This document shows, piece by piece, positions 27,646-37,355 of a stretch of DNA of 64,000 bases (position 1 is its first letter; every line of letters starts with the position of its first letter). The position numbers and the translations under genes are program-made. The DNA lies in NCBI GenBank assembly GCA_963846165.1, contig CAWJUU010000005.1, positions 1,140,913-1,204,912 on the forward strand. The letters run 5' to 3'. The stretch is from WHSW01 sp963846165 (GTDB taxonomy: Bacteria > Actinomycetota > Thermoleophilia > Solirubrobacterales > 70-9). Below the pieces are notes generated by a model. The model did not search any database, was not told the origin of the DNA, and saw only the letters and a program-made list of their open reading frames with translations.

Positions 27646-27670
27646 CAGTCAGCTCCGTGCGAGCCGAGTT

Positions 27671-28135
27671 TTAGAAAGGAATGTCGTCGTCGGAGGCGCC
27701 GACCGCCGCCGGCTCGGAGCTCTCGAAGTCCGAGGTGTCGGCGGGAACATCGGACTGGCCCTGGAAGCTGTTGCCGTTGCCCTGGCCCCCGCCACCGTCG
27801 CGGCTGCCGAGGAACTGGACCGAGTTGGCGATGATCTGGACCGCCTGGCGCTTGCCGCCCTCCTTGGTTTCCCACTCGCGCCAGTCGAGCCGGCCCTCAA
27901 CCGCGACCGGACGACCCTTGGAGAGGTAGGTCGAGCAGTTCTCGCCCTGGGCTCCCCAGACGGTGACGTCGAAGTAGTTGGGCTTGTCGACCCAATTGCC
28001 GCTCTCGTCCTTGCGACGCGAGTTGACCGCCACGCGCAGCTCGCACACGCTCGTGCCGCTGGGGAGGCTCCGCAGCTCGGGATCGCGAGTCAGGTTGCCC
28101 GTGATCGCGACGACGTTGATGTTGCTAGCTGCCAC
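27671..28135 (-). CDS. ssb: Single-stranded DNA-binding protein
   Basis: A 154-residue SSB from GTG 28135. The OB fold is clear: INVVAITGNLTRDPELRSL, then DKPNYFDVTVWGAQGENCST, LSKGRPVAVEGRLDWREWE. A Gly/Asn/Gln linker leads to the acidic tip DDDIPF, which recruits replication and repair partners. The GTG was chosen because an AGAGGG site precedes it and it matches the family N-terminus; the open frame extends farther upstream without homology. It sits between rpsF and rpsR as in many bacteria. Confidence 0.95.
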   Translation of the reverse strand: MAASNINVVAITGNLTRDPELRSLPSGTSVCELRVAVNSRRKDESGNWVDKPNYFDVTVWGAQGENCSTYLSKGRPVAVEGRLDWREWETKEGGKRQAVQIIANSVQFLGSRDGGGGQGNGNSFQGQSDVPADTSDFESSEPAAVGASDDDIPF

Positions 28136-28237
28136 TGAAATCAGCCCTCTTTCGAAATCGTTTGTTAGGCCCCAGTCTAAGCCGGGGATCGGCGCGTTCT
28201 CCCCCCCGCGGGGTAGCAAAGTCGGAAGCTGCGGCGT

Positions 28238-28810
28238 TTACTCGGTGGGCTCGGCCGGCGTGGGCGCTTCGGGAGCCGCCTCGGGAGCGGCCGGCGCAGG
28301 CTCGGCGGCCGGGGTCGGCTCGGCGGCGGCCTCGGCCGGAGCCGCCTCGGCAGGCGCGGCCTCGGCGACCGCGGGTGCGGCGGCGGGCGCGGGCTCCTGG
28401 TCGTGGCCGCGATCCTCGTGGTCGTCGCGACCGCGGCCCGGTCCGCGGCGACCGCCGGGCCCCCGGCTCGGCGCCGAGCTCGCGAGTGAGACGGGAGGCG
28501 GCGGCTCGATCACCGGCGATTCGGGATCGACCTTGAACAGCCGGAAGCGCAGCACGCCGTCGGTGATCTTCAGGTTGTGGTCGAGCTCGTTGAGCAACGG
28601 GCTCTCGGTCTCGAAGCGAAAGAAGCGGTAATCCGCCTCGGTGCGCTGCTCGATCTCGTAGGCGAGCTTCCGCATCCCCCAGGCGCTGTCGGCCTTGAGG
28701 TTGCCGCCCGCCTCGATCCGCTTGCGCGCCTCCGAGGCGATCTGGTCGCGACGCTCGTCCGGAGCCTCCGGATCGAGCATCAGCACTAGTTCATATTCAC
28801 TGGCTGCCAA
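28238..28810 (-). CDS. rpsF: Ribosomal protein bS6 with long Ala/Pro/Glu-rich C-terminal tail
   Basis: Residues 1-100 are a normal S6 domain (ASEYELVLMLDPEAPDERR, then WGMRKLAYEIEQRTEADYRF, LLNELDHNLKITDGVLRFR). Residues ~105-190 form a low-complexity tail of Ala, Pro and Glu with a short Arg/Gly/Asp segment (RGPGRGRDDHEDRGHD). S6 is usually about 95-135 residues, so the tail nearly doubles it. The start appears to be TTG at 28810 with no ribosome-binding site; no ATG or GTG precedes the conserved region. It is the first gene of the rpsF-ssb-rpsR-rplI group. Confidence 0.93.
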   Translation of the reverse strand: MAASEYELVLMLDPEAPDERRDQIASEARKRIEAGGNLKADSAWGMRKLAYEIEQRTEADYRFFRFETESPLLNELDHNLKITDGVLRFRLFKVDPESPVIEPPPPVSLASSAPSRGPGGRRGPGRGRDDHEDRGHDQEPAPAAAPAVAEAAPAEAAPAEAAAEPTPAAEPAPAAPEAAPEAPTPAEPTE

Positions 28811-28821
28811 AGCGGCGCAGG

Positions 28822-28827
28822 ACTATA
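28822..28827 (-). promoter_or_regulatory. Possible -10 element of the rpsF cluster
   Basis: On the minus strand TATAGT is centred about 14 nt before the rpsF TTG start. Transcription beginning about 7 nt downstream would give a nearly leaderless mRNA, consistent with the missing ribosome-binding site. No convincing -35 hexamer was found. Confidence 0.3.
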
Positions 28828-28899
28828 GCGGCCGGGCGGCGGTCCACCGGGCCGGGCGCCACAGGGGCACGCCGGGAGCCGGTGGGCTTGTAGACGGCG

Positions 28900-29433
<534 letters not shown>

Positions 29434-29450
29434 GCGCCCGAGAGGAGACC

Positions 29451-31022
29451 ATGTCCGAGCACCGACCCGACGCCGCCGCTCGCCGCCCGAGCCGCGCTCG
29501 CCTGCTCACGATCGCTTTCCTGATCGCGACCGCGGCGACGCTGCTCGCCGCCAAGCGCGCCGACGCCGGCAACTACGTCGTCACCCAGTGCAGTTCGCTC
29601 AACCCGGCACCCGGCCAGGCCAGTTGGGAACGCTCCAGCGACCATTACCGCGCTCGATCCCGCTGCGATTCGGGCGCGGGCCTGCAGAGCTACCACGACG
29701 CCGCCGACTCCGGGCTCTGGCACTACGGCGCCTGGGTCTGGCGGGCGCCGGCCGGGACCGTGTTCACGAGCGTGCAGGCGAATGCGAGCCTCACCTACCA
29801 GGCGGGACACCGCGGGCAGCTGGTCGCGGTACGGCCCGGGGGAGAGTTGGTCGAGTTCGGCGACGAGCACCACGACTTCCGTGTCCATTCGCTGAACGGC
29901 GAGTTCACGCAGTTCCACAGCTGGCTGCGCTGCGTCGCGCCAGGTTCCGGGCAACCGTGCGGGCGGGCCGGAAACGACGGCGCCCACGCCTACGTGCGCG
30001 GCGTCTTCCTGAAGACCGAGGACCGGGCGAGGCCCTCGCTCGGGCTCACCGGCGGATCGCTGCTCGCAGCGCCGGTCGTCCGCGGCCTGCGCGGGCTCAG
30101 CTTCAGTGCCTCCGACGCCGGCAGCGGCATCCGCAAGGTCTATGTCGAGGGCAACGGCGTCTCGCTGGCCACTGACCTCCGCAACTGCTGGCTCGTCGCC
30201 GGCTACGCCGCCGCGCTCAGTCCCTGTCCGATGACCACGACCGAGTCCGCCGCGGTACCGACCACGCACCGTGCCTTCGCCACCGGACCGAACACGGTCA
30301 CCGCATGCGTCGAGGACCTCGCCCTCGACGGGACGCCGAACCGCGCCTGCGAGCAGCGCCCGATCTGGATCGACAACGCCTGCCCCGGATCGAGCATCGG
30401 GGGCGGCACCGAGCTCAGCGCGGGGTTCAGCGACGGCGCCGCCTCGACCGGCCTCGCCGACTCCGACCAGACGGCGATCGTCCGCGGCCGGGTCGAGGGC
30501 GTGGGCGCCGGCGCGACCGTGTGCGCGCTGACGCGGGTCCAGGTCGGGGGCGCGCCGATCATCGTCGGCGCCACCGCCACCACCGGCCCCGCGGGCTCCT
30601 ATGCGATCGAGCTGCCCCCGGGCGCGAGCCGTGACGTCTTCATCCACTACGTCGTCGGCGACGACGTACTCGCTCGCCACGGCCTCGGGTTGCGCTCGAT
30701 CGCCCGCCCGACGCTCACCGTGAAGCCCGATCGCCGGGTCCGAAACGGCGACCGTCTGCGCTTCTCGGGCGCCCTCCCGGGCCCCGCCTGCTTCGATCGG
30801 GTGGTCAAGGTCCAGGCGCGGCTCGGCAAGCGCCGCTGGCAGGTGTTCCGCACCGACCGCGCCGATGGCGCCTGTGCCTTCAGCGCCCGCTACAAGCTGC
30901 GCGCGACCAGCAACGCCCGCCGCTACCGCTTCCGGGCGCTGGTCCCCCAGCAGGCCGGCTATCCGTTCGAGCGCGGCTACTCGCGGACGGTGAAGGTGCG
31001 GGTCAAGCGAAGGCGCGGCTGA
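29451..31022 (+). CDS. Large exported protein of unknown function
   Basis: A 523-residue protein with an excellent AGAGGAG ribosome-binding site before ATG 29451. A signal peptide (LLTIAFLIATAATLLAAKRADA) is followed by NYVVTQCSSLNPAPGQASW. The N-terminal ~180 residues are Trp/His-rich and look like a lectin-like beta-sandwich. The middle has an Ig-like pattern (GLSFSASDAGSGIRKVYV), and residues ~360-400 resemble a carboxypeptidase-regulatory-like turn (TATTGPAGSYAIELPPG). The last ~90 residues are basic. Similar multi-domain exported proteins are abundant in Solirubrobacterales; none has a known role. A surface adhesin or carbohydrate-binding function is possible. Confidence 0.6.
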   Translation: MSEHRPDAAARRPSRARLLTIAFLIATAATLLAAKRADAGNYVVTQCSSLNPAPGQASWERSSDHYRARSRCDSGAGLQSYHDAADSGLWHYGAWVWRAPAGTVFTSVQANASLTYQAGHRGQLVAVRPGGELVEFGDEHHDFRVHSLNGEFTQFHSWLRCVAPGSGQPCGRAGNDGAHAYVRGVFLKTEDRARPSLGLTGGSLLAAPVVRGLRGLSFSASDAGSGIRKVYVEGNGVSLATDLRNCWLVAGYAAALSPCPMTTTESAAVPTTHRAFATGPNTVTACVEDLALDGTPNRACEQRPIWIDNACPGSSIGGGTELSAGFSDGAASTGLADSDQTAIVRGRVEGVGAGATVCALTRVQVGGAPIIVGATATTGPAGSYAIELPPGASRDVFIHYVVGDDVLARHGLGLRSIARPTLTVKPDRRVRNGDRLRFSGALPGPACFDRVVKVQARLGKRRWQVFRTDRADGACAFSARYKLRATSNARRYRFRALVPQQAGYPFERGYSRTVKVRVKRRRG

Positions 31023-31036
31023 CCGCCACCGCGGGC

Positions 31037-32506
31037 TCAGCCCTGGGCCGCCTCGCGCTTGGCGCGCACGTCGGCGATCTGCTCGGTGATCCAGACCCCG
31101 GGGTCGCGCTCGCGGACGATCTCGCGCAGTCGGCCCGCTCGCAGCTTGCGCTCCTCGGCGTCCATCGTCAGCGCCCGGTGAATCGTGTCGGCCTGTTCCT
31201 GGATGTCGAACGGGTTGACCGAGAGCGTGCAGTCGCCGAGCTCCTCGTGGGCGCCGGTGTTCTCCGACAGCAGGACCACGCCGTCGCGCGTGTTCACCGC
31301 GGGGGCCTCCTTGGCGACCAGGTTCATGCCGTCGAAGAGCGAGTTGACCATCAACAGGTCGAAGTGCTTGTAGCGGGCGACGGCCTCGGGGAAGTTCTCG
31401 TAGATGCGCAGATCGATCGGCATCCAATCGGTCGTCCCGTGGCGGTGGTTGACGACCGCGACCAGCGCCTCGATCCGCTCCAGGTACTCGGCATACTCGG
31501 GCACATCCTGGCGCGAGGGCTGTAGGTGGGCGACGAAGGTCACCCGCTCGCGGAACTCCGGGTGCTGCTGGAGGAAGGTGTCGAAGGCGGTGAACCCGCG
31601 AAGCACGTTCTTCGAGAGGTCGGCGCGGTCGACGCGGATGATCAGGTAGTCGCGGCGGCGGCGCAGCAGCTCCTGCTCGTACTCCGCCACCTCCTCGGAG
31701 GCCGCGGCGCGCTCGAGCCGCTTGGCGTCGATCCCGAGCGGATAGGCGCGGACCCAGGTCTCGCGCCCGCCGTGGAGCACCGCGCCGCGCTCGTAGTCGA
31801 CCTCGACCTCCATCAGCTCCCGGCAGCAGTGCAGGAAGTTGCGGCAGTAGGCGGTCGTGTGGAAGCCGATGATGTCGTTGGCCAGCAGGCCTCGATAGAT
31901 CTCCTCGCGCCAGGCCGCCGGCAGGATGCGCCAGCTGTCGGGCTGCGACCAGGGGATGTGGACGAAGTGCTGAAGGAAGGCGTCGGGGCGCGCCGCGCGC
32001 ACAGTAGCCGGGGCGGTGTAGACGTGATAGTCGTGGAACATCACCAGCGGCTCGGGGTCGCCTTCGATCGACTCGAGGATCGCCTCGGCGAGGTCGCGGT
32101 TGACGATCCGGTAGCCCTGCTCCCAGGCCTCGATCTCCTCCTGGCGGATGTCGGGCGCGTTCGAGAGGTCCCAGAGGTAGTGCTGGATGAACCACAGGAT
32201 CGGGTTCGCGATCACGTTGTAGAAGCGGTCATAGGCGGCGGCGTCGGACTCGACCATGAGCACGTCGTAGGAGGCGTCGTCGAGCTCGAGGCTGACCGGC
32301 TCGCCGCCGGCCTCGCGGGCGACCGCGACATCCTCGTCGGTCATCGCCGAGGCGATCCAGAGCCCGCCGCGGTGCGCGACCAGGCCGGTGAGCGCGGTCA
32401 CCAGGCCGCCACCTCCACGGCGCACCACGCGCTCGCCGTCGACGCGCTCGAACTGCGCCGGGCCGCGGTTGGAGACGATCACGAGACGCTGCTCGTTGTC
32501 GGTCAT
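31037..32506 (-). CDS. otsA: Trehalose-6-phosphate synthase (GT20)
   Basis: A 489-residue GT20 enzyme making trehalose 6-phosphate from UDP- or GDP/ADP-glucose and glucose 6-phosphate. Start ATG 32506 gives LVIVSNRGPAQFERVDG, the family N-terminus. Other matches are WFIQHYLWDL, MFHDYHVYTAP, FVHIPWSQPDSWRILP, the acceptor-site GFHTTAYCRNFLHCC, RADLSKNVLRG and DGMNLVAKEAPAVN, VVLLSENTGAHEELG. All regions needed for catalysis are visible. It lies 22 bp after the TreT-like gene; no otsB phosphatase gene of HAD type is adjacent. Confidence 0.88.
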   Translation of the reverse strand: MTDNEQRLVIVSNRGPAQFERVDGERVVRRGGGGLVTALTGLVAHRGGLWIASAMTDEDVAVAREAGGEPVSLELDDASYDVLMVESDAAAYDRFYNVIANPILWFIQHYLWDLSNAPDIRQEEIEAWEQGYRIVNRDLAEAILESIEGDPEPLVMFHDYHVYTAPATVRAARPDAFLQHFVHIPWSQPDSWRILPAAWREEIYRGLLANDIIGFHTTAYCRNFLHCCRELMEVEVDYERGAVLHGGRETWVRAYPLGIDAKRLERAAASEEVAEYEQELLRRRRDYLIIRVDRADLSKNVLRGFTAFDTFLQQHPEFRERVTFVAHLQPSRQDVPEYAEYLERIEALVAVVNHRHGTTDWMPIDLRIYENFPEAVARYKHFDLLMVNSLFDGMNLVAKEAPAVNTRDGVVLLSENTGAHEELGDCTLSVNPFDIQEQADTIHRALTMDAEERKLRAGRLREIVRERDPGVWITEQIADVRAKREAAQG

Positions 32507-32528
32507 CTCCGGCCCTTTACCCGAACGG

Positions 32529-33764
32529 TCAGGTCCCCAGCTCGGTGAACAGGTCGAGCCAGTCGCGCAGCAGGCGCGGGGTGAGGAAGTGCTCGCGGGC
32601 GTGCTCCTTGCCGGCGCGGCCGATCCGCTTCGCGAGCTCCGGGTCCTCGAGGACCTCGATCGAGCGTTGCGCCGCCTCGTCGGGCGAGCGGACCAGGAAT
32701 CCCGAGGTTCCGTTTTCGATCTGAAGCGGGATCCCGCCGACGTCTCCGCCGATCGTCGGCCGGCCCTTCCACTGCGCCTCGGTGACGGTGAGGCCGAACC
32801 CCTCGCGGATCGACTTCTGGATGCAGACATCGGCCTGAGACTGGAACGCGTTGACCTCGATCGCGCCGACGTTGTTGAGGTTGTTGAGGATCTTGATGTC
32901 GGGATCGCCATCGGCGTGGCGGAAGGTCCTCTGGAAGAACTCCCAGCCCTCCGGGTCGTCCGTCGCCATCGAGCCGACCAGTGCCAGCTGCGCATCGGGC
33001 ACCGTCTCGGTCACCTGGCGGTAGGCGTCGATGACCCCGATCGGGTCCTTCCAGGGGTCGAAGCGCGAGACCTGGCACATCAACGGCCGGTCGGTGTCGA
33101 TTCCGAACTGCTCGCAGACGAAGGCGGCGTCCTCGGGGGAGAGCGCCATGTTCTTCGGCGACAGCGGGTCGATCGCCGGCGGGCAGATCTTGATCATGCC
33201 GCCGTCGAGGTCGGCGGGCACGTACTCCTTGCGATGCCAGACGCTCGCGTCGTAGCCCGCGATCAGCGGCTCGAGCCGCGCCAGCGTCTTCGGGTTCGGG
33301 GCCGAAAGGTCGATGTGACAGCGCCAGATCCAGCGCCGTGCCCTGTCCGGCGCGTTGAGCCTCATGCCGGCCGGCTGGGGATCGTGGATGATGATCACGT
33401 CCCACTCGCCCTCGAGCCCCTGGGCGTTCATGTGGTTGTAGCCCTCGAAGACCTCCCACTGCTGGTCGGAGATCGTCTCGGGATCGCCCTGGAGCGAGTT
33501 GTGCATCAGCTTGGTGACGTTGAAGAACTCCTCGCGGCCGAGGATCACCTGCCAGTGCGTGTCGAGCCCGACGTCGCGCATCAGCGGCACAAGCGTGTAG
33601 AGGATCTCCGAGACGCCGCCGCCGAAGGCGGTCGCGCTCACGTGCAGGACGGACTTGCCCTGCAGCGGCTCGGCCAGCTCGCGGATCCGCTCGACCAGAC
33701 CACGGCCGCAGATATGGGTGTAGTCCGCGAGGGACTTGCTGCCGAGGGCTACTTCCGTGAGCAC
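32529..33764 (-). CDS. TreT-like GT4 glycosyltransferase (trehalose synthase/phosphorylase family)
   Basis: A 411-residue retaining GT4 enzyme from GTG 33764. The N-domain has HVSATAFGGGVSEILYTLVP, the glycine-rich family signature, and HDPQPAG, with acceptor-site WRCHIDLSAPN. The C-domain has MCQVSRFDPWKDPIGVIDAY, a typical donor-binding string, and IREGFGLTVTEAQWKGRPTIG with the GT4 E-x7-E motif. This pattern is that of TreT/trehalose phosphorylase-like enzymes, which join a sugar nucleotide and glucose to trehalose. Its position beside otsA supports a trehalose role; the exact substrate is inferred. Confidence 0.8.
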   Translation of the reverse strand: MLTEVALGSKSLADYTHICGRGLVERIRELAEPLQGKSVLHVSATAFGGGVSEILYTLVPLMRDVGLDTHWQVILGREEFFNVTKLMHNSLQGDPETISDQQWEVFEGYNHMNAQGLEGEWDVIIIHDPQPAGMRLNAPDRARRWIWRCHIDLSAPNPKTLARLEPLIAGYDASVWHRKEYVPADLDGGMIKICPPAIDPLSPKNMALSPEDAAFVCEQFGIDTDRPLMCQVSRFDPWKDPIGVIDAYRQVTETVPDAQLALVGSMATDDPEGWEFFQRTFRHADGDPDIKILNNLNNVGAIEVNAFQSQADVCIQKSIREGFGLTVTEAQWKGRPTIGGDVGGIPLQIENGTSGFLVRSPDEAAQRSIEVLEDPELAKRIGRAGKEHAREHFLTPRLLRDWLDLFTELGT

Positions 33765-33797
33765 GCGGGCAACCTACAGAACACCCGGCGCGGGGAG

Positions 33798-34724
33798 CTA
33801 CACCCGTACGGCAAGCCGATCGATCCCGCCCTCGACCGAGCGCAGGATCGCGGTGTGAAGCTCGGCGTTGGCGGCGGCGACGCACGACATCTGGAACTCC
33901 GCGCCGGAGCCGAGCAGCGGGCGATCGCGCAGGCTCGCGCCGTAGGCGTCCGTGACCACCGCTCCGGCCTCCTCGAGGCAGAGCAGGGCCGCGGCGAGGT
34001 CGTAGGGGCTGTTGTTGAGCACCGCGCCACCACCGACCCGCTCGAACTCCTCGCGCATGCCGGGGACGTCGGCGACCATGCGCGGGCCTGGCTCGACGTA
34101 GGCGTCGAGCTGCCCGGTCGCGATCCTCGTCATGTCGTAGGTCGCCGACCCGAGGTCGAAGGTGGCGCCCCCGACCGAGGAGGCGTCGATCAGCTCGGCC
34201 AGCACCTCGATCGTCTGCCGCGCCGGGCGCCCGCGCAGCCCATAGCTCCAGAACAGCCGCGCGAGGTCGCTGTTCGCCGACAGCGCCGGGGCGGGGTCGA
34301 GCCCGCCGCCGCGCTCGGCGGCGAACATCTTGCCCGACTTGATCTCGACGATCGAGCCGGCAACCACGTCGCCCATCGCCGGCTCTCCCTCGAGCGGTGC
34401 GAGCGCGACCGAGACGCAGGCTGACTCGAAGCCCGCCATCGCCGGGCGGGTACCGTCGATCGGGTCGACGACGAGCACCCAGCTCGCCTCGCCCGCCGGC
34501 GTGACCAAGCCGCGGTCCTCCGAGTAGAAGGCGATCCCGGGTCCCCGGCGGGCGAGGTAGTCCTCCATGAACGCCTCCGCCTCCTCGTCGATGGCGAAGG
34601 TCAGGTCGCCGCCGAGGCCGGCGCCGGCATGGGCGCGCCCGGCGTGGCTTCCGAGCTCCGGCGCCACCTGCTCGCGCAGCGCCAGCGCCAGCTCGCGAGT
34701 GAGCCGGCGAGGGTCGTCGCTCAT
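33798..34724 (-). CDS. Inositol monophosphatase-family protein
   Basis: A 308-residue sugar-phosphatase-fold protein. The metal-site motif is WVLVVDPIDGTRPAMAG, with an upstream YSEDRG acidic site. The C-terminal motif normally WD-x-A-A is replaced by NNSPYDLAAALLCLEEAG, still with the key Asp. The DLTFAIDEEAEAFM region fits the first acidic site. It should be a Mg-dependent phosphatase of an inositol, sugar or nucleotide phosphate. Its ATG overlaps the htrA stop (ATGA), and the treT-like gene follows 33 bp on. It might stand in for OtsB by removing phosphate from trehalose 6-phosphate, but this is only a context-based guess. Confidence 0.75.
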   Translation of the reverse strand: MSDDPRRLTRELALALREQVAPELGSHAGRAHAGAGLGGDLTFAIDEEAEAFMEDYLARRGPGIAFYSEDRGLVTPAGEASWVLVVDPIDGTRPAMAGFESACVSVALAPLEGEPAMGDVVAGSIVEIKSGKMFAAERGGGLDPAPALSANSDLARLFWSYGLRGRPARQTIEVLAELIDASSVGGATFDLGSATYDMTRIATGQLDAYVEPGPRMVADVPGMREEFERVGGGAVLNNSPYDLAAALLCLEEAGAVVTDAYGASLRDRPLLGSGAEFQMSCVAAANAELHTAILRSVEGGIDRLAVRV

Positions 34725-35932
34725 CCGCTCGCGATCGAGCTCGGGCGCTCGCCGAGCGTGATCTCGATCTGCTGCTCCTCGCCGTCGCGGATGATCTCGA
34801 GCGTTACCACGTCCCCGGGCTCGGCGAGCGAGACCATTCGCGGCAGGTCCGAGTTGGTCGTGATCGGCTCCCCGTCGACGGCGACGATCAGGTCGCCACC
34901 GACCTCGTACTCCTGGCCCTGGAAGCGAATCGTCTCCTCCTTGCCCTGCAACCCGGCGTCCTCGGCCGGGCTGCCCGCCTGGATCTCGGCGACGAGGGCA
35001 CCGGCGTCCGCGTCGAGCCCGAGCCGATCGGCGAGCTGGGGGTAGAGCGGCTGAGTGGTGACGCCCGCATAGGCGTAGGAGACCTCGCCGTCGTCGCGCA
35101 GGTCCTCGACCGAGCGCTCCGCAAGGTCGATCGGGACCGCGAAGCCGACGCCCTCGCTGCCGCCCGAGGCGGTCTGGATCTGCTGGTTAATCCCGACCAC
35201 CTCGCCGTCTGCGTCGAGCAGCGGGCCACCCGAGTTGCCGGGATTGACCGAGGCGTCGGTCTGGATCGCACCGTCGATCTGGAAGTCGGTGAGCGACTCG
35301 ATCGAGCGGTCGGAAGCCGAGACGACCCCGACCGAGAGCGACTGCTGCTGGCCGAACGGGCTCCCGATCGCGGCCACTCCCGCGCCGACTCCCACGTCGT
35401 TCTCCGAGCCGAGCGGGAGCGGGTGCAGGTCGAGCCCCTCGGGGTCGACCTGCAGCAGAGCTACGTCGGCGAACGGATCGAAGCCGACGATCTCCGCCTC
35501 GACCTGGTTGCGGTCGGAGAAGGCGATGTAGACCTCGCGTGCCTCGTTGAGCGGGCCGGTCGGCGCGCCGGTGGTCGAGGCGTCGGTGACCACATGGGCG
35601 TTGGTGATGATCTCGCCCTGCTCGGAGATCACGAAGCCCGAGCCCTGCCCCTCGCCCCCACCGCCGCCGAAGATGCTCGGGGTCGAGTCGTTCTCGCCGA
35701 AGACCGAGATCACGGTGACCACGCCCGGGGCCGCGTTCTCATAGATCGTCTGCGAGTCGAAGGCGCCGTCGGCCGCCTCGATCACGACCCGGCGGCCGTC
35801 GCTGCCGCCGGTCTCGGCCGGGGGGGCGGCTGCTTCGGACGTCGCCTCCGGCGACTCCTCGTTGCCGCACGCGGTGAGGCCGAGCGAGACCGCGGTCAGG
35901 ACGACCAGGGCGAGGCTGCGCGTGCGGGGCAT
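34721..35932 (-). CDS. HtrA/DegP-family serine protease, lipoprotein form
   Basis: A 403-residue secreted quality-control protease. The signal ends with a lipobox (SLGLTACG, Cys22), so it is probably lipid-anchored outside the membrane. After a ~70-residue linker, the trypsin-like domain has His113 in NAHVV, Asp156 in ADVALL and Ser234 in NPGNSGGPLL. One PDZ domain occupies about residues 295-395 (GALVAEIQAGSPAEDAGL). These proteases cut damaged exported proteins and can process anti-sigma or signalling proteins. The gene follows a histidine kinase gene by 5 bp, so the upstream two-component system probably controls it or senses the same stress. Confidence 0.9.
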   Translation of the reverse strand: MPRTRSLALVVLTAVSLGLTACGNEESPEATSEAAAPPAETGGSDGRRVVIEAADGAFDSQTIYENAAPGVVTVISVFGENDSTPSIFGGGGGEGQGSGFVISEQGEIITNAHVVTDASTTGAPTGPLNEAREVYIAFSDRNQVEAEIVGFDPFADVALLQVDPEGLDLHPLPLGSENDVGVGAGVAAIGSPFGQQQSLSVGVVSASDRSIESLTDFQIDGAIQTDASVNPGNSGGPLLDADGEVVGINQQIQTASGGSEGVGFAVPIDLAERSVEDLRDDGEVSYAYAGVTTQPLYPQLADRLGLDADAGALVAEIQAGSPAEDAGLQGKEETIRFQGQEYEVGGDLIVAVDGEPITTNSDLPRMVSLAEPGDVVTLEIIRDGEEQQIEITLGERPSSIASG

Positions 35933-35937
35933 CGGGC

Positions 35938-37353
35938 TCAGGCCCCCACCGGGACAGCGGCCGGAAGCCGCAGCTCGAACTCGGTGCGCCCACGGCGTGA
36001 GCGGACCATGAGCGAGCCGCCCATGCGCAGTGCCAGCTCCCGCGCGATCGCCAGCCCCAGCCCCGAGCCGCTGACCTCGTCGCCGGTGTAGAAGCGCTCG
36101 AACACGCGCTCGCGCGAACGCGGCTCGATCCCGGGCCCGTCGTCGGCGACGACCAGGCTCGCCGCTCCGTTCGCGTTTCGTGTCCCTACCGAGATAGCCG
36201 TTCCCTCCGGCGTATGCGTGAGCGCGTTGTCGATCAGGATACGCATGATCTGAGCCACCCTGTCCGGGTCGGCGGTGGCGGCGGTGGCGGTCGAGTCGCT
36301 TGCCACCTCGATCGCCGAGCCGCGGCGCTCGGCGACCGCAACGAACTCCTCGGCGACGCGCCTCGCCACCTCCGCGAGCCGGACTCGCTCGCGGCGGATC
36401 TCGATCGCGTCGGCGTCGAGCTTCGAGAGGTCGAGCAGGTCCACGGTCAGCTTCGTCAGCCGCGCGACCTGATCGCGCATCGTGCTCACGAACTCGGCTC
36501 GCGCGACGGGATCGGGGTCGTCGTCCTCGAGCAGCTCGACGAAACCCGAGAGCGAGAAGATCGGTGTGCGGAGCTCGTGCGAGGCATTGGCGATGAACTC
36601 CTTGCGGGCGCTGTCGAGCACCGCGAGGCGCTTCTGCATCTCGTTGAAGGTGATCGCGAGCTGGCCGACCTCGTCCGCGGAGTCGATCGGGATCGGGCTC
36701 GAGAAGTCCCCGTCCGCGACCTTCTCCGCGGCCTTCTCGAGCCGACGCAGGCGCTGCGCGTGCGCGCGGGCGACCAGCCAGCCGGCGCCGAGCGCGAACA
36801 GGAGCGCGATCAGCCCGGCGATTACGATCTGACGCCGGATCAGCGCGACCGTGTCCTCGACATCGGCGAGGTCGGTTGCGAGGACCAGCGCCCACACCGG
36901 GGCGCCGTGGTCGGTGAGCGCGAGCGCGGCCTGGCCGAGGCGCCCGCCGGCGACCGGCTCGACCGCGCTTGCCGTACGCCCGGGTGAGACCACCGCCGTC
37001 GCCGCCGCCGGATAGCCCGGAACGACGGCCGACAGCTCGAGCTGGGAATCGCCGACGACGAACGCCGGCTCGGGTCCCGAGGCCCCCTGGCGGACCCCGA
37101 GCACGGTGACCCGCGCGTCGGTGCGAGTGGCGACGTCGCGGATCAGCAGCCGCAGTCGCTGCTGCGAGATCCCGCTCCGCATCGCTGCCTCGAGGCGCCC
37201 GCTCTCCTCGCCGAGGCCCTGCTCGAGCCGCTCGAGCCTCTCCGCGGTGAGACTGGAGCGAAGCTGGGGGACGACGTAGAGGTAGATGAACCCGACGGCC
37301 GCCGCGGTGATCAGGAAGAACAGCAGTGCGAGCCGGTTCCGGACCGAGTTCAC
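35938..37353 (-). CDS. Membrane sensor histidine kinase
   Basis: A 471-residue two-helix sensor kinase from GTG 37353. TM1 is about residues 8-28, an extracellular domain of about 145 residues follows, and TM2 is about 175-195. Next come a HAMP linker (RLEKAAEKVADGDFSSPIP), the HisKA H-box His259 in NASHELRTP, and the ATPase domain (VAQIMRILIDNALTH, VADDGPGIEP, GSGLGLAIARELA). All catalytic boxes are intact. Its gene overlaps closely with the response regulator (stop at 37356, start 37353), and the two form a cognate pair upstream of htrA. Confidence 0.93.
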   Translation of the reverse strand: MNSVRNRLALLFFLITAAAVGFIYLYVVPQLRSSLTAERLERLEQGLGEESGRLEAAMRSGISQQRLRLLIRDVATRTDARVTVLGVRQGASGPEPAFVVGDSQLELSAVVPGYPAAATAVVSPGRTASAVEPVAGGRLGQAALALTDHGAPVWALVLATDLADVEDTVALIRRQIVIAGLIALLFALGAGWLVARAHAQRLRRLEKAAEKVADGDFSSPIPIDSADEVGQLAITFNEMQKRLAVLDSARKEFIANASHELRTPIFSLSGFVELLEDDDPDPVARAEFVSTMRDQVARLTKLTVDLLDLSKLDADAIEIRRERVRLAEVARRVAEEFVAVAERRGSAIEVASDSTATAATADPDRVAQIMRILIDNALTHTPEGTAISVGTRNANGAASLVVADDGPGIEPRSRERVFERFYTGDEVSGSGLGLAIARELALRMGGSLMVRSRRGRTEFELRLPAAVPVGA

Positions 37354-37355
37354 GG

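Noticed and set aside
34721..36895. HtrA frame extended upstream to 36895
   Set aside because: The extension overlaps the histidine kinase in a wrong frame and is Arg-rich. The signal peptide and lipobox set the start at 35932.
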